A DNA stretch of 64,000 bases from Forficula auricularia. Its lineage: Eukaryota; Arthropoda; Insecta; Dermaptera; Forficulidae. Under the pieces are notes generated by a model that had not been told where the DNA came from, made no database searches, and worked only from the letters and a program-made list of their open reading frames with translations. This document shows, piece by piece, positions 47,894 to 59,238 of this stretch. The translations under genes and the position numbers were made by a program. Location: positions 19,843,573 through 19,907,572 of the forward strand of contig JALMQS010000128.1 of assembly GCA_024734495.1 (NCBI GenBank). Reading direction: 5' to 3'. The stretch's first letter is position 1. Each line of letters starts with the position of its first letter.

Positions 47894-48084
47894 ACCAAAA
47901 TACTCTGTGAAAAAATATGCCAAGTTCGAAAAAGTAGTGAAATCTAGTGTGTAGCCAAGTTAAATTCGCCAGTTGAGAGAACTACCTATTTTCTCTTAAT
48001 TATTCTTGGCGAATTTAACTTGGCTACACACTAGATTTCACTACTTTTTCGAACTTGGCCTATTTTTTTACAGAATATTTTGGT
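47894..48084. mobile_element. Palindromic MITE, about 190 bp
   Basis: Arms of about 80 bp ('gccaagttcgaaaaagtagt' against 'actactttttcgaacttggc'; 'cacactag'; 'aatattttggt' end) around a short AT-rich loop. The outer 25 bp are more diverged than the inner arms. Confidence 0.72.
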
Positions 48085-48124
48085 CGTGATTTCTCTTCTT
48101 TTTGTAAGCTATGAGGAAGCCCGT

Positions 48125-49400
48125 TGGTCCAAAATGCTAGAATTTTTATTTTTGACCCCCTCCCCCCATTTTGGGTTGTTTGTTTTTGCATTTATAGCCT
48201 TCTGGGGGCCTACAGAATATGTATACAAAATTTGGTTGAGTTTGGTTCAACGGGCTAGAATCTTCATTTTTGACCCCCCCCCCCCATTTTGAAGGAGTTG
48301 AAAGATGAAGTTTGTATTTCTGGAATTTTTCCTTTATTTGTGTCCCAAGCTCTAGTAGCAGGCGAAATTTCATGATTTTGGAATGATTGGAAGTACCCTA
48401 TAGGTTTTGATGACCTGTCAGGGAGTGCCAAAATTAGCCATTTTCTCAGATCCATATCTCAGAATCTTTTTAAGCTATATTATTGAAATTTGGTACTCTC
48501 CTCAAGATGGATTACATAATTACATGTGTATAATTTCAGCTCTCTATCTCTGCTTTGATATATTTATTAATGTATTCTAAAATTTGACTCCTAGATAACA
48601 AATTATCTAGGCATGCTGGAATGATTGGAAGTACCCTATAGGTTTTGATGACCTGTCAGAGAGTGAGTGAGTGACAAAATTACCTATTTTCTCAAGTCCA
48701 TATCTCAGAATCTATTTATGCTATATTATTGAAATTTGGTACTCTCCTCAAGATCATCATTGAGTATACAGTCCTAAGACTGGTTTGATGCAACAATCCG
48801 TCTCCACTCGACTCTGTCCCCCGCCAGCTGTTTGACCTCTCTAAATGTCTGGCATCCCATATCCCCAATTATTTGGTTGAAATATTCTAATCTGGGTCTT
48901 CCCCTTCCCCTTTTCTTTCCCACCTCCCCCTCCAAGATATCCCTAAGCAGTCCCCCATGTCTCAGTGTGTGCCCCATCATCTGACCTCTTCTCTTCTTCA
49001 GACTCTTCCACAAGGTTCTTCTTTCTCCGATTCTTCCAAGAACTTCTTCATTTGTAATTTTATCCATCCATTTGATATTCATCATTCTTCTGTAGCACCA
49101 CATTTCGAAAGCCTCTAATCTCTTTCTCTCCGCTTTTATAATTGTCCAGGTTTCACACCCGTACAAGATGGATTACATAATTACATATGTATAATTTCAG
49201 CTCTATATCTCAAATGAATTCCGAGCTGAAGAGGCGTCGAATTTGTTTCGAAATGGTTCGTGTAAATAGCGTACAGCGTGTACGGCCAAGTTAATTCTAG
49301 AAATTGGCCTGTGCACGCTGTGCGCTTTGATTTATTTATTATTGTACTCTAAAATTTGACTCCTAGATAACAAATTAGCTAGGCACATAGCGTGCGAGGC
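48125..49400 (+). repeat. Duplicated dispersed repeat interrupted by a LINE fragment
   Basis: Starts with two G/C-run subrepeats of the family A/Helitron kind (48150, 48270). Then 'gaatgattggaagtacccta..' to 'aacaaattatctaggca' (48390-48614) is repeated at 48615-49384. The second copy carries two insertions: a LINE piece (48755-49163) and about 115 bp with a hairpin (49208-49322, 'tacagcgtgtacggccaa' against 'ttggcctgtgcacgctgt'). Confidence 0.7.
48755..49163 (-). mobile_element. 5'-truncated LINE fragment with 6-bp TSD
   Basis: The minus-strand frame 49166-48774 (130 codons) contains 'YGCETWTIIKAERKRLEAFE', 'MWCYRRMMNIKWMDKITNEE' and 'RGRGRPRLEYF', the conserved tail after the RT domain of many LINEs. 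CAAGAT lies on both sides (48749-48754 and 49164-49169). The uninterrupted paralogue at about 48500 reads 'cctcaagatggattacataa', confirming the insertion point. Only the last part of ORF2 and a short 3' end remain. Confidence 0.85.
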
Positions 49401-49990
49401 CTGTAGTCAGGGGTGAACCCAGGGATTGCCCAAAAAAAAAAAATAATAAAAAATAATTTCAGGGGTTGGATCGACTGAGCTTTTATGATAAAGAGCAATC
49501 CATAGATGACTCTTGCATCAAGTTGATATATCTTTTAAGAACTTTCTTCTTCTTTTTCTATCTATCTGGTTTCTGAATTCGGCTTTACCCATGGATACTT
49601 CTCAATGAAGGTCCAGTTAAGCATATCAAGTATAGTATTTTACAGTTTATTAAAATAAAATTGGAAGCAAATATTTTATTTTTGTTTCATATGTAATTCA
49701 ATTTCGAGATATAGGATTTAATTAATTCGAATCATAATGATTAAAATAAATATTTTTAGAATGAAATATGAATTACAGTCTATTAATATTTGCCTTTAGA
49801 ATCCAATCCATTATTTCAAATGGCTAAAATAAATAATGGAATATTAAATAAATTATAGGAAGCGTTATGAATCTTGCTCAAAAAGCATAAATCAAATAAA
49901 ATCTCCGTTATATAATATTTACTCTAATTAGTTTTTAGTTTGGAGACTGGACCAGAGTCAAAACCAATTTCAAATCTTTAATATAAAAAT
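49401..49990. other. No gene recognised
   Basis: AT-rich, no repeat ends or exons supported. Confidence 0.4.
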
Positions 49991-49991
49991 T

Positions 49992-50786
49992 ACCTCTCTG
50001 ATATGCAATGTAAAAATATTTCTCTAATATTTATGATGTCCTTTAAAGTTAAATTCATTTAATAATATTTTATACTGGGTTGATTTTTGAAATAATTTCC
50101 ATCTTTTTTCAAAAAAAGACACCCAAAAAGATACTTAAATCTTTGTTTTCACTGTAAAATCCATGGGTCCTTCACTGAAAACTTTTTTAGTTTAGCAGGA
50201 ATTTTCACTATTCCCTTTGAGTTGAAGGGAGTGAAAAATCTAGCTATAATACTTATATATGTTGCATGTCGGAGAGAGTTTTGTCTTAAGGGTTTGGCTA
50301 CTGGCCCGGCAAGCTTAGTTAGCGCTTGGGTTCGATTCCTAAGGGGACGAACCTCTCTGATATGCAATGTAAAAATATTTCTCTAATATCTATGATGTCC
50401 TTTAAAGTTAAATTCATTTAATAATATTTTATACTGGGTTGATTTTTGAAATAATTTCCATCTTTTTTCAAAAAAAGACACCCAAAAAGATACTTAAATC
50501 TTTGTTTTCACTGTAAAATCCATGGGTCCGTCACTGAAAACTTTTTTCAGTTTAGCAGGAATTTTCACTATTCCCTTTGAGTTGAAGGGAGTGAAAAATC
50601 TAGCTATAATACTTATATATGTTGCATGTCGGAGAGAGATTTGTCTTAAGGGTTTGGCTACTGGCCCGTCAATCTTAGTTAGCGCTTGGGTTCGATTCCT
50701 AAGGGGACGAACCTCTCTGATATGCAATGTAAAAATATTTCTCTAATATCTATGATGTCCTTTAAAGTTAAATTCATTTAATAAAA
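49992..50786 (+). repeat. About 360-bp tandem repeat, 2.2 units, with SINE-like part
   Basis: Unit starts 'cctctctgatatgcaatgta' at 49993, 50352 and 50712, giving lengths 359 and 360; the third copy stops after about 75 bp. The two full units differ by only a handful of bases. Each ends with a tRNA-like stretch (gcttgggttcgattcctaag, B box) preceded by 'ggtttggctactggcc'. Mirror frames of 72-77 codons in each unit are not genes. Confidence 0.85.
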
Positions 50787-50954
50787 ATTATTATTTACTT
50801 ATTTGTCTATATCTTTTTGTTTTGTATATAAAGAAATCTTTCTAAAAAATTCCCAACGATGCAAAAACTTTCTCTGTCGGAAAATTGAAAGATTAATTAG
50901 CAAAAAAACTTGGTTTTATTTTAAAAAACTATTTTATAAATCAAAATAAAATTT

Positions 50955-52282
50955 CAGACGACAAAACTAAAGCACCGAAACTCTGTAAGTTGTTCGAAAG
51001 TTTTCTTTCAGACCGTAGTATTAAGGTTGTCATCGATGGAATATCATCTTCCTCCTTCCACACAAAAGCTGGAGTTCTTCAGGGATCGGTTATCTCCCCT
51101 ACGCTTTTTCTTATCTATATATCAACGACCTTCTAAAATTGCCCTCTAATCCGGTACATTGCTACGCAGATGACAGCACCTTACATAACGCCTCTGTATT
51201 GCATAAAAACCGTACAGACATTGCATTCTCAATTAATTTAGACTTATGAAAACTTAAAAACTGGGAATCCCAAAATTTAGTTAACTTCAATGCAGTGAAA
51301 ACTCAGTGTTGCCTTATTTCTAGACGCGTCGACAGAAACCTCCCAAACATATCATTCGACTCAAACTCACTAGAATTCAGGGATAAAATTTCAATGCTAG
51401 CTGTAAATCTAGGGTCTGACCTTTCATGGAATGACCATATCTCAGGCCCGGTTGTATGTCGCAAGTAAATGCTTTACCACTAACCAAGGTAGATGGTAAA
51501 TGAAGCCACTGGGATGGCCAATCAGATGAAAGGTACATTCAGTGGCTGTCATCTGATTGGCCATCCCAGTGGCTCCATTTACCATCTACCTTGGTTAGTG
51601 ATAAAAAGCATTTACTTTGCGACATACAACCGGGCCTCAACCACTGCTAAAGCTGCAGCGCGCAAGCTTGGTCTCCTATTTAGATCTAGACGCTGTTATA
51701 CTCCCAGTCAACTTCTTATACTGTATAAGGCTCAAATTCGTCCCTGTCTCGAATATGGCTCTCATCTGTGGAGGGGTGCCTCCAAGCATTCTCTTGCTAC
51801 ACTGGATGCGATTCAGAAGCGAGCAATTAAACTAATAGGAGACCCGGCTCTAACCAATTCACTCGACTCCCTGGCTCTCCGAAGAACCGTTTCTGCCCTT
51901 TCCCTGTACTACAGATACTATCACGGTGTCTGTTCAGTCGAGCTGAAATCAATTAACCCCCCTAAAGCCCTCTTTACGAGAAACACGCGGTTTTCGAACG
52001 CTCAGCACCCCTTCGCTGTCAAATTGGATAAAAGTCGAACAAGCGCTTTCGCCAACTCTTTAATCTCTATGACCTCCAGAGACTGGAACTCGCTCCCTGC
52101 CACCATCTTTCCCGCGACTTATAACCTTCAGCTATTTAAGACCCGTATCCACAGATATCTTAGAACCCCGCCCAGCCCATAAAATTCTTTCTTCTTCTTT
52201 TCACGATGGAGGGGCCAACCCAGGCCTTTAGGGGTTGCACCTTTTTGGTGTAACTCCTTCTCTCATCATTTTCATAAAAAAT
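50955..52282 (+). mobile_element. 5'-truncated Jockey/I-like LINE
   Basis: RT blocks read through: 'GVLQGSVISPTLFLIYI', then a 2-base frameshift, 'NDLL', the catalytic 'CYADDSTLH', an in-frame TGA after 'SINLDL', 'LKNWESQNLVNF', and from 51640 the post-RT domain ('AAARKLGLLFRSRRCYTPSQ', 'LYKAQIRPCLEYGSHLW', 'AIQKRAIKLIGD', 'SRDWNSLPATIFP') to the stop at 52180. Everything upstream of the RT fingers is gone. It is interrupted by a palindromic MITE at 51445-51636. Its GC content is higher than its surroundings. Confidence 0.88.
51445..51636. mobile_element. Palindromic MITE, Harbinger-like, copy 2, inside the LINE
   Basis: 192-bp hairpin from GGCCCGGTTGTATGTCGCAA to ACAACCGGGCC, flanked by an exact TCA duplication (51442-51444 and 51637-51639). 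Related to 10255-10443. Removing the element and one TCA joins codons ..DHIS and TTAKAAARK of the LINE in frame. Confidence 0.9.
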
Positions 52283-52378
52283 AAATTGCTAAACTTTATC
52301 CAAATTCATTTGAAATATTAATATGTTTATTCCTTTATTATTAATCAGATATCACTTGCTATTTGCAGTTGACTTTAA

Positions 52379-53925
52379 TTCAAAAATAATGATCGATTCT
52401 TATTTAAAAGTCGAGGAATAACCATTCCACATTCGATTTTTGACATTTCGGTTTTTATTGGTAACCATTGCTGAAGACATAGAGGAATCGACTTAAAATC
52501 AAAAATAGCGATCGATTCTCATCGAATACTTGAGGAATAACCTTATTGCATTCCATTTTTGATGTTTTGACTATTAATGGCAACCTCTACTGAAAACGTG
52601 GAAGAATCGACTTAAAATCAAAAATACTATATCCTTTTATGTTAAACAACTCAAGCTTGAGCTGTTTACCAAAAAAGAATTTAGTCTTTTTGATTTTAAG
52701 TCTATTCTTCCACGTTTTCATTAGAGGTTGCCATTAATAGTCAAAACATCAAAAATGGAATGCATTAAGGTTATTCTTCTAGTATTAAATAAGAATCAAT
52801 CGTTATTTTTGATTTTAACCCGATTCCTCTATGTCTTCAGCAATGGTTACCAATAAAAACCGAAACGTCAAAAATCCAATATAGAATGGTTATTCCTCAA
52901 GTACTACATGAGAATCAATCGCTATTTTTGATTTTAACCCGAGTCCTCTTATGTTTTCAGCAATAGTTACCAATAAAAACCGAAACGTCAAAAACCCAAT
53001 ATAGAATGGTTATTCCTCAAGTACTAGATGAGAATCAATCACCATTTTTGATTTTAACCCGATTTCTCTGTCTTCAGCAATGGTTACCAATAAAAACCGA
53101 AACGTCAAAAATCCAATATAAAATGGTTATTCCTCAAGTACTAGATTAAAATCAATAGTTATTTTTGATTTTAACTCGATTCCTCTATGTCTTCAGCAAA
53201 GGTAACTGATAATAAAACAACGCAGTTGCTATGGTTACTTATAAAATTTCCTCCCAAGTTTTTAGCATTTCACAGAGAGAAGCCTATCCATTCTTACTTA
53301 AGCAAGGTTAAATGAGCTAACGATCCAATGAATAAATTTTAAAGAATTTAAAATATAAAAATTAAAAAAAGTACTATCTTACTCTTGAGTAAAGTACTTT
53401 AAAATATAATTTCACTAAAAACTTTATTTAACCTTTTTTGTGGTCCCCAAGGTACTTAATTAGGATAATAAATTTCATCAAAATTGGTTAAGTCATTTTC
53501 AAAATATTTAGAAAAAACTAAAAAAGTACTGAAATAAAGTACTAATGTGGGCCGATGTGTACCAAAAACTAATCAGCGCTTCATTTTGTTAAACTAATGG
53601 TAGGTTTTCAATTTCTTTTCAATCGGTGCAACGGTGTGGAAAAAATCGTGGGCCAAAAAAACGATAACATACATCCATACATCCATCCATCCATCCGCAC
53701 GCACTAAATGAAAAAATCGCACTTTTTGGCCTCTTGACGAGACCCCATGTAATTTTTGGCAAAACCGTCACGTCCTAAAATTCGACCTAATTGAATACTA
53801 CAATTTGTGACTTTAATTGAGACCATGGGTTCCGTAGTTTTTTCCTGAGGACCCTTTGAAGTCGCGCTTTGCCGCCAGACCGATTACAATACTTTCCCCA
53901 TGCTTCGCATTGGATAAAGTAAAAG
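52379..53925 (+). repeat. Family E dispersed repeat, copy 2, with an inverted array
   Basis: About seven units of the 113-bp repeat. The first two (52395-52620) run opposite to the rest (52690-53200), meeting at a small palindrome (aactcaagcttgagctgttt, 52646). Then comes the body shared with copy 1, a 'catccatccatcc' tract, and the hairpin CCATGC-TTC-GCATTGG with ataaagtaaaa. Confidence 0.78.
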
Positions 53926-54480
53926 CTAAATTCAATATATACACTATGAATAATATTCAAAAACTCATTTTTTTAGTCACTCTAAACGAAAAAAATCAAT
54001 TTTTCTTAATAATAATAATAATAATAGCAAAGATCAAAAAAATTCAATTTTGAGTAAGTAAGTAAGAGTTGAATGAGTGGGAGGATTCGGGGAGAGGAAG
54101 GCAATGCTTTAACATATATGTATATATATATATATATATATGTGTTAAAGCATTGCATGTTAAATTAAAAAATATTGTATAAAAATAATAATACTTTTTT
54201 TAAATTATTTATTTTATTAAAAATTAAAAAAAATAATTGACATTTTGTCGCTGTTATATCAAAATGTCGTAAGTAGGTATGTCAAAATTAACAAAAAAAA
54301 ATTTAAATAGGACATTTTGATATAACACCGACGATTTGAAGAATAACTTTTAGTTTCATTTCAATTATTTACTAATGTTTAACCCTAAACTTTAATTTAT
54401 GAAGAAAAGAAAAAGACTAAAAGACAATTAACAATGGAGTGATACTTTAAGTTGTTCGTCCATAATATATATATATTTAT
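53926..54480. other. 3' flank of the ankyrin gene; small palindromes
   Basis: A TA-rich hairpin, 'gcaatgctttaacatatatg' against 'atatgtgttaaagcattgca' (54099-54149), and an inverted pair 'gacattttgatataac' near 54310 against 'ttatatcaaaatgtc' near 54254. 'aataaa'-like signals exist on the minus strand, but none can be chosen as the poly(A) site. Confidence 0.45.
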
Positions 54481-55134
54481 TTAAAATCTCGATTTCATTG
54501 ATTTAACCGAAAACTTTTTAAAAAATTTTATTGCCTTATTCGAGGCTTTTATTCTGCATTTAATTTCTGGCATGGATTCGTTCTGTTCTGCTTCAATAAG
54601 ATTATCTTTATCTAATGGTTCATGAGACAAATAATTGACAATCGAACAATAATTTAATCTTTCAGCCACATCCAATGGAGTTTCATTTTTATTATTATAT
54701 ATCTTTTTATCAGCTCCTCTTTCAATTAAAACTTTAACAAGATCTAAATTATTTGTCCCAACTGCCCATTGAAGGGAAGTATTATTCTGACCATTTGGAT
54801 GATTTATATTTGCTCCCTTGTCCAATAATAAATTGACTACCGAAAGATGGCCATTATGACTAGCGAACAATAAAGGAGTAGTTTTATTAAAAGAGAGTGC
54901 ATCTACGTATGCTCCTTTTGATAATAAATATTCCACAATTTCCGAATGACCATTGTAAGAGGCATAATGCAAAGGACGAAAATCTAAAGTTTTTTTATCT
55001 TCTTTCTCTAAATTTGAGGGATCTTGAGCTAGGTAGAACTTGACGGCTGAGAGGGATCCTTTCTCTGCTGCTTCGAAGATATCATGAATATTATCCAATG
55101 GTCCAACTTTTATTTGATGCTCGAATTTTTTCAA
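54481..55134 (-). CDS. Ankyrin-repeat terminal exon
   Basis: 217 codons and a stop. The acceptor (ttaattttag) lies directly before TTG AAA AAA at 55134, so the exon starts with Leu and not with a start codon. Ankyrin repeats by residue of this exon: 1, about 16-47 (degenerate, IFEAAEKGSLSAVKFYL); 2, 52-84 (RPLHYASYNGHSEIVEYLL); 3, 85-117 (TPLLFASHNGHLSVVNLLL); 4, 118-150 (TSLQWAVGTNNLDLVKVLI); 5, 151-171 (TPLDVAERLNYCSIVNYL, truncated). The tail (190-217) is basic. Consensus TPLH, A, G-H and LL positions are well kept, which argues for coding constraint. Confidence 0.9.
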   Translation of the reverse strand: MKKFEHQIKVGPLDNIHDIFEAAEKGSLSAVKFYLAQDPSNLEKEDKKTLDFRPLHYASYNGHSEIVEYLLSKGAYVDALSFNKTTPLLFASHNGHLSVVNLLLDKGANINHPNGQNNTSLQWAVGTNNLDLVKVLIERGADKKIYNNKNETPLDVAERLNYCSIVNYLSHEPLDKDNLIEAEQNESMPEIKCRIKASNKAIKFFKKFSVKSMKSRF

Positions 55135-58100
55135 CTAAAATTAAATAAATAAAAATTATAATTGTATATCAAATAATAAATAAAGAGAGGATTGCAAATA
55201 AAATTATTTCAATAATAATAATTCCAACGTTTCGATATTATTAGTTCATAATTCTATAAAATGAACATTTGACGTTTCTGTTCCTACACGGGGGATGGAA
55301 GTGGAGCAAGAAATCAGGACGCCAAAGCTTCAAGAATACATTTTATTTAAAGAATAAGACTAAGTGTTTGGCTATATTTTATTTATCTAGGTTCAGGGCA
55401 GTTCATCAAGACTAATTCTCACATCCATGTCCTCATGATGTCGATCCAATATTGTATCTCTAAAGAATATCTACTTGTCAGGCTTATACTTGGCAAATTT
55501 GAATAGCTGAGGATAGATAAATAACTGGCCTCAAACTTGGCACACTTTTAGAGAACTTGGCTTATTTTTCCAAATTGATGTATTTTCTGAAATGTTTAAC
55601 TCCGACTATCAACGCAACTAGCCCAGAAACGGACGTCTCTCTTAATTTCCTTGAGAAAATGATAATAAATCAATTGAAACGTTCCCATTATTTTTGAAAT
55701 AAATATTTTTTATTTGTTCAAAATTCTGACTTTTGAAATAAAAAATATAAATGAATGACCATTTCATATTTAATAAGCTGACGTGTTCTGACGTGGCCAT
55801 CCACTTGACTTTACCATACAACCTGGCCCCTCACTTATATGTATTTAATATTTAATTAAATTATTTATAATCATGTAGGGGAGGAGGGTTAGTTTTTGCA
55901 TTTTTAGATTTCTTGGGTCCCACTGATTATGTATACAAAATTTGGTTTAGTTTGCTCAAATGTCCTAGATTTTTAATTTTTGACCCTACACCCCTTTATT
56001 TTGGGCGGTCAGTTTTTGCATTTTTACACTTCTGGGAATCCACTGATTATATATACAAAATTTGGTTAAGTTTGCTCAAACGGCATAGATTTTTAAATTT
56101 TAACCCCCCCCCCCCATTTTGGAAGGTTAGTTTTTCCATTTTTAGTCTTCTGTGGTCCCACTGATTATGTATACAAAATTTGGTTGAGTTTGGTCAAATG
56201 GCCTAGATATTAATTTTTTGACCCAGCACCCCCCACCCCCATTTTGGACGGTTAGTTTTTCCATTTTTAGACTTCTGGGGTCCCACTGATTATGTATACA
56301 AAATTTGGTTGAGTTTGGTCAAATGGCCTAGATTTTTAATTTTTAACCCCCTCCACCCCTCTTAATTTTGGGTCGATATGCACCAAAATCTAATCAGCTT
56401 TTAATCTCAATGGACCAAAACTACGTGTGAAATTTGGTTTCGATATTCAAACTAGTTTTTGAGCTAGCTCGTCCACAAAATTTGGTAACGCACAGACTAA
56501 CAGACATTTTGACAAAAAAATTATTATCTCGAAAAATATAATTTTTCGATGTTCACTTATTACAGGCTTTTTTGTAGAGCGAAATGCGATGGTTTCGCTC
56601 AATTTTTTTAATCGAAATAGTTTAAGTGGTTTTTGAGATATTTCGAAAAAAAAAGAAGGAAAAAAACCACTTTTTTCATGCACGAATACAATACTTGACC
56701 ATACCCTGTATGGTAAAGTAATAAATGAATAATCATTATAAAATAAATAAATTCACTCACATTTTCGTTCAATATCGCAATTTTATTCTCAATCGCTTTA
56801 ATATGAATTTTCTCGAATTTATAATTTTCAGTAATCTGTAAATAGACAAATAAATAAATTAATAATTTAAACAAATTATTTCTAATAATTAACTCGACTT
56901 ACATTTGTGTTAAATAGTTCAACTTTTTTTTCTAGGGATTTGTATGAATTATTATTATTTTCAACCGACTAAAAGAATAAACCAAGAAATAATTAAATAA
57001 AAATTATAGAATAAATTAACAATCCAATAAATAAATAAACTTACACATTTCAACATAGATTTCATTTCATTTCTGATTAAATTATGTTCCTCCATCATCT
57101 AAAAATAAATGAATAAACATTACAAATGGGGATAATGTCTCCTCCCCTCAACCGTCAATGCTATAATAATTTAAAAAAAATACTAATTCTTAGTAATCTT
57201 GACTCAGTTAAAGAGGAGTAATAATTAAAAAAACACTTTAAGCCGAAGTTAAGAATCAGTTTGAGAGTCTATAGCCATGTTTTTGATTCTAATCAAAATT
57301 CCGATGCTTGAAATATGGCTAGAGAAATTTGTTAATATTTCCAAATTTTAAATCGAGCAGCTAAGTTAGGCGCTTAGTTAAAAGTACCTGGAGGCACCGA
57401 GCAATCCTCGGTAACTTTTTCCTTCAGTTAAAAGCTTTATTTTAATATTATTTTTAATTTAAAATTCTGATAAAAATGTCGATTTTTATTTAAGAGCCGT
57501 TTTCAAATTAAAAAAAATACAAAATATATATAGTATTCGCCCACTGTATCCCCCCCACCTCCTGCACCTGTTTTGATTCCACCACATGATTCATTTTTAT
57601 TCATCCAATTGTTAATAAATAAAACCTATCAAAATGTGTTATTTTTTCTGAAAATTGAGACCTGGTTATGCAAAAGATATTTTTAAATAAATTCTTGATT
57701 ATTTTTTATTCTATTAAATCAGTGTTTCTCAAAGTGTGTTCCGCGGAACCCTGGGATTCCATGAAAACTTGCCAAGGGTTCCGCAAAAAAAATTCACGGA
57801 AGTTGAAAAAATTCTAGCGTTCAAAGAGAAGGTGCAGTTTTGGATTATTTGTGTGAATCGCAGAGATCTCGAGTGTTTTCCAGCTATGAAGGACATTTTG
57901 GAAGAAGAGAGTTGAGATAGTAATTAATTAATAGTTAATTAAAATATTGTTGTTATTCCTAATGTTTATTTATAATTATTTAGTTGTTTATAAATATTAT
58001 CTATTTATCATTTATGTAGAATTATGCTTAATAAAGCCTAATTTATCGTTATTAATCTTGTTCAATTTATAGATCTAAATACCAGTCAAAATACCAAAAT

Positions 58101-59170
58101 CGCTCATCACTTGGAATGTCTAAATAAATCAATCGAACAATATTTCACTGATGATAATTAAAAAAAACTGGAAAATAATTCCTGTGTGAAAAATCCTTTT
58201 GTTGTTAGTGAAAAGCTAGCCTCCTTTTTTACACCAGGATTATGAAAATTTTATCGAAAGGACTTCAGATTCTTCACTGCAGAGAGCCTATAAAATGATG
58301 GCTTTGGCAAAATTTTGGTGTAGTTTTATTCACAGCTGACCCAGAAAGCTATTTTAATTCTCTTTTACAATTTGCTACAACTGATTGCTGAATTTTTAAT
58401 TTACTTATTAACATAAAAATAAGAAGCGCAATAAGCTGGATACAGAGTCGGATATGAGATTACAACTTTCATCAATAAGACCTGATATATAACTATTTCT
58501 GTAAACACAAAAAACAGTATCATTCAACGCATTGATGGCAATACCTATGAAAAGTTGATGTATTCGAAAATGTTTTTTTTCTTTTGCTTACGGAAGTTTT
58601 GATTTAGTTACTGTTTAATATAGTATAATATATATAGTGGGTGATTGTAAAAATAAAAAAATATAAGACAATAAAAGTGGTTTTTCTTAGCTAATTCAAT
58701 CCATATAACTATATCTCAAATTAAAAAAAAAATGTTCCCATAACAACGCTTTAACGCACATCACAAGATTATCGGGTTCCACGCTTACCTTACAAACAGA
58801 AAAGGGTTCCACGTTCGAAAAAGTTTGAGAAACACTGTATTAAATAAATTAGGTTCTTTATGAAATCAATTATAAAACGTTTGTTAATAATTGTAACGTT
58901 TAATCACAATAGTTCTTCAAGGCCTTTGATAAAAATGAATTAAGCCAAACCATTGTCTGCCTGGGTACAAAAATAAAAGAGTAACCTTTTTTAAAACCCT
59001 AAGAATGGTATTTGTCTACCTGAGAATAATTAATTTGTTTACGAAAAAAACCATCGAAAACAATTTTGTCGAAGATGAGACCGCGACAGATCGGATTGTC
59101 ACCCCAAAAACCCCCTAACCCGTGAATTTCATCAAAATCGGTAGAGCCGTTTTCAAAATAGAACTAAGAT

Positions 59171-59238
<68 letters not shown>

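Noticed and set aside
49992..50786. CRISPR-like array
   Set aside because: Units are 360 bp in direct tandem without spacers, in an animal genome; likewise the arrays at 44819, 46222 and 52395.
51493..51636. N-terminal 48 codons of the 229-codon frame
   Set aside because: They lie in the inserted palindromic MITE. Only the part after 51640 is LINE protein.
55132..55134. TTG at the head of the ankyrin frame as a start codon
   Set aside because: It is preceded directly by a polypyrimidine tract and AG, and upstream exons splice to it in phase.
56447..56874. 78- and 88-codon minus-strand frames
   Set aside because: The first is the family A core. The second covers exon 5 of the ankyrin gene but reads through both splice sites.
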